Positions 62,068-64,000 of a stretch of 64,000 bases of DNA are shown here, piece by piece. Below the pieces are notes generated by a model, which was not told where the DNA came from, did not search any database, and was given only the letters and a program-made list of their open reading frames with translations. Source of the stretch: Streptomyces thermodiastaticus. GTDB lineage: Bacteria > Actinomycetota > Actinomycetes > Streptomycetales > Streptomycetaceae. The stretch covers positions 62,001 to 126,000 of the forward strand of contig NZ_BNBV01000020.1 of assembly GCF_014656135.1 (NCBI RefSeq), written 5' to 3'. Within the stretch, counting starts at the first letter, position 1; each line of letters starts with the position of its first letter. The translations under genes were made by a program, and so were the position numbers.

Positions 62068-62918
62068 TGTACGCGCTCCTGACTATCGGCGACATGTTCA
62101 CAGAAGATCTGCCACCGATTCTGGCCGAGGCATTCAAAGTCGCGATCCACGAGACAGACGTCTCGGACCATTCGACACTGGACGACAGAAATTGGGACGC
62201 CCTCATCACCTGCGATTGTGAAGCATTGGATGGCGACTTGACATGGCTACTAGAAATTTACGCAACAGCAGAGGTCAAGGAAAAGCCGACAATGCAAGGA
62301 CTGGCCCTGCACCTGGCAAAGCGATTCAATAAACCGTTTTTCTTTGCATGGAAAGAAACGGTCCCTTGGGTTCGAAGGGTAGCTTTCCCTGATGGGCGAT
62401 TGACGCTCGCTCGCGTGTCTGAGCTGGATGACACAGGGTCTGGACTATCAGTTGAGGTTGCAGAGGAAGAGATTCCCGGGATGCCTCACGTACGGGTTGA
62501 TCATCTCCCAGAGGTGGTGCGCGCATACGACGTCGGAACGCCCCTGAGCGATAGCGTACTGCCCCGCGAATCTCGTGGTGAGAGACGCAAGGTGCGTGGA
62601 CTGTTGGTGAGCTGGGAGCGTCTGTGTGTACGCATGGAGAGCAACTGGCCGCCTGAGGGATGGTACTCAGCCAGCATGTATAGGGAGGATTTGGAACACC
62701 GCGACAAACTAGAGCTTGCTATGATCAGCCTCGAGAAGGACGAGCATCATGCTGTTCAGCAGATTTTGGCTGAACTGGATCAGCGCTATCTCGAACGCAC
62801 GATTGACGATGGAGGCGTGGCACTAGCTTCCGCTATCAGCGAAGACCCGTCACGCTTGACAAGTAGGCCGTGGTACTGGCGTCGCCGTCCACACCTGCTA
62901 CCGTGGTCGACCGATTGA
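62064..62918 (+). CDS. Presumed immunity protein of the toxin-like gene
   Basis: A 284-residue cytosolic protein with no signal peptide or membrane helix. The N-terminal half is acidic (MMYALLTIGDMF, DDRNWDALITCDCEALDGD) and the second half is helical (SLEKDEHHAVQQILAELDQ) with a basic Trp/Arg tail (SRPWYWRRRP). I recognise no known immunity family. It starts at an ATG overlapping the toxin stop (ATGATG) and shares the low GC, so it travelled with the toxin C-terminus. Assignment as immunity rests on position; it could have another role. Confidence 0.6.
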   Translation: MMYALLTIGDMFTEDLPPILAEAFKVAIHETDVSDHSTLDDRNWDALITCDCEALDGDLTWLLEIYATAEVKEKPTMQGLALHLAKRFNKPFFFAWKETVPWVRRVAFPDGRLTLARVSELDDTGSGLSVEVAEEEIPGMPHVRVDHLPEVVRAYDVGTPLSDSVLPRESRGERRKVRGLLVSWERLCVRMESNWPPEGWYSASMYREDLEHRDKLELAMISLEKDEHHAVQQILAELDQRYLERTIDDGGVALASAISEDPSRLTSRPWYWRRRPHLLPWSTD

Positions 62919-63564
62919 GGTTTCACACAGCCGCATCGTGTGGGCCGATGATAAACAGCACGGCAGGAGCGCTGAATTTTCATTTCTGTGCCGCATTGCC
63001 TAGCACCGAGGACCGGGATGTCCGTCCGGCCTCCTGAGGGGTTTGGCTTCGCCTAGGGCTGTGCCCCACAGACGCCGACCAGGAGCCGCGCTGAAATAAA
63101 AGTGTCGGCTTCTTCTCGTTCGCGGCGGGTGGATCGAACTTCGAGAACCACGAAGAATGGGCCTCGCCCTATGACACCCACGGCAGTGTCCCGCGAACCG
63201 TCACCAGACCAGCTCTGCGTCAGTCCCTGTTCCCTACCCGTCACTGCCGTTCGGGCCCGACGGCGGGACCCACCGACACGACATAAGTCCGCCAGAACGC
63301 ACGCAATGGCGGGGCGCGGTCCGGCGTGCCCCGCCTTTGGGTCCGTGGCCCCACGTCGTCATCGAGCGCCTTCCGCTGGCCTCGCCCGCACGAAACACTC
63401 GGATGGCTCACCGGGTTCACCGGCCTCGACCGTCGCGTTCTGCCTCCGCCGGACCGACACGGTCCCAGCTGCAGCGGTCCCACTGCCCCAACTGCCGAAC
63501 CGGCACTGTCACAGGGGCGCTCTAAGGTCTGAGCAAGATCGCCTCCACCGCCAGAAGGAGCCCC
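62919..63564. other. Gap downstream of the toxin/immunity pair
   Basis: No gene that I can support. The left part is moderately GC-poor and may contain decayed accessory DNA. The right part carries a terminator-like stem (63308-63335) and the promoter area of the SUKH-like gene. Confidence 0.5.
63308..63335 (+). terminator. Terminator-like stem
   Basis: GGCGGGGC (63308-63315) pairs with GCCCCGCC (63328-63335), extended inward by weaker pairs, followed by TTT. Confidence 0.6.
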
Positions 63565-64000
63565 ATGTCCGAGCGTGTCCCCGACCCGTCCGTCGCCCAC
63601 TTCGGGGTGGACGGGATGCGCCGCTTCACCGTGCCCGGCGATCACGAGATCCGGCTGCCCGACTCCGCACGCGAAGCCCTGGAGGTCACAGGCGTGCCCC
63701 GGCACGTGGCGCCGTACTTCATGGCGTCCGACGGGACCGAGGCACCCACGCTCGGTACCGGCGCCGCACGCTATGGCATACAGGTTCCCGCCGAGATCGC
63801 GGACTGGCTGCCCATCGGCAGGGATCCGCTGGCGCAGCTGTGCGTGCGACCCGACGGTGCGATCCAGGCGGTGTTCCTGCGCCAGGAGGAAGACGACATG
63901 TTCGTCAGCTCCAGCATCCCGCAGTTCAACGCCTCGCTGACCGCCCTGCACCGCCGGATGCCGGTGATCGCCGCCTCGACCAGCCTGCCCGAGGCGGCCG
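63565..64000 (+). CDS. SUKH-4-like immunity protein, N-terminal part
   Basis: The first 145 codons are in the window; the gene runs off the right edge. The start MSERVPDPSVAHFGVDGM is followed by RRFTVPGDHEIRLPDSAREA and GVPRHVAPYF, which read like the N-terminus of Streptomyces SUKH-4 family proteins, immunity factors often paired with nucleic-acid-acting toxins. AAGGAG lies 6 nt before the ATG. With the toxin-like gene upstream it suggests a conflict-related neighbourhood. The partner toxin, if any, would be beyond the window. Confidence 0.7.
   Translation, partial: MSERVPDPSVAHFGVDGMRRFTVPGDHEIRLPDSAREALEVTGVPRHVAPYFMASDGTEAPTLGTGAARYGIQVPAEIADWLPIGRDPLAQLCVRPDGAIQAVFLRQEEDDMFVSSSIPQFNASLTALHRRMPVIAASTSLPEAA

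Noticed and set aside
63053-63244. A 63-codon minus-strand frame downstream of the immunity gene
   Set aside because: No family, no clear ribosome site; probably chance or decayed DNA.
63241-63430. Possible transposase-like remnant on the minus strand
   Set aside because: No inverted-repeat ends, target duplication or DDE motif could be seen.

Overview
The window is high-GC actinobacterial DNA, almost certainly the conserved chromosomal core of a Streptomyces. Genes are packed with G/C-ending codons, GTG starts and 4-nt stop/start overlaps. It encodes the futalosine (mqn) menaquinone pathway, an scoF-type cold-shock protein, DUF397/DUF5753 regulator pairs, DUF2637 and DUF4232 proteins and many lipoproteins, and it holds rare TTA codons. 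I saw no tRNA, rRNA, CRISPR array or intact insertion sequence.

Region 1 (1-15.5 kb) is dominated by menaquinone synthesis: the start of mqnC, then mqnA, and further on mqnE, an Lrp/AsnC regulator, a UbiX-type flavin prenyltransferase, the UbiA-type prenyltransferase mqnP and a UbiD-type decarboxylase. Between them lie a cold-shock gene, a SAM methyltransferase and a fatty-acid module: acyl-CoA ligase, then a thiolase divergent from fabG4-like and MaoC genes, the same layout as Mycobacterium fadA2/fabG4-htdX. Region 2 (15.6-25.8 kb) is the System II cytochrome c maturation operon (TlpA-CcdA-ResB-CcsB), a deacetylase-like lipoprotein, the hemL-phosphatase pair, a MOSC protein and small hypotheticals. 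Menaquinone, haem (hemL and, at 46 kb, hemB) and cytochrome c maturation together serve the respiratory chain.

Region 3 (25.8-33 kb) holds a two-component system, a truncated luciferase-like gene, an MFS exporter with a duplicated start region, YnfA, an SDR and RtcB. Region 4 (33-46.6 kb) holds two DUF3558-like lipoproteins, a DUF2637 membrane protein, lysS and argS as a divergent pair, three one-membrane-pass HTH regulators, a DUF4232 lipoprotein and hemB. Region 5 (46.8-53.8 kb) is regulatory and accessory: a zinc-ribbon DNA-binding protein, an ATP-binding anti-sigma-like protein, an XRE/DUF397 pair, and a two-gene unit of a HEPN-like protein and a large ATPase with a variant KGGVGR P-loop plus a second P-loop. 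Region 6 (53.8-64 kb) concerns the cell wall and conflict: a peptidoglycan-binding protein, a GH25-PG-binding-M15-like murein hydrolase, another membrane HTH regulator, a secreted kelch protein, a large polymorphic-toxin-like protein overlapping its presumed immunity gene (with a clear drop in GC), and the start of a SUKH-4-like immunity gene cut by the window edge.

The least-described parts are the toxin/immunity pair with a TTA codon in the toxin, the HEPN plus KGGVGR-ATPase unit, the family of membrane-anchored HTH regulators, and two short upstream reading frames coupled to mqnP and to the MFS gene.
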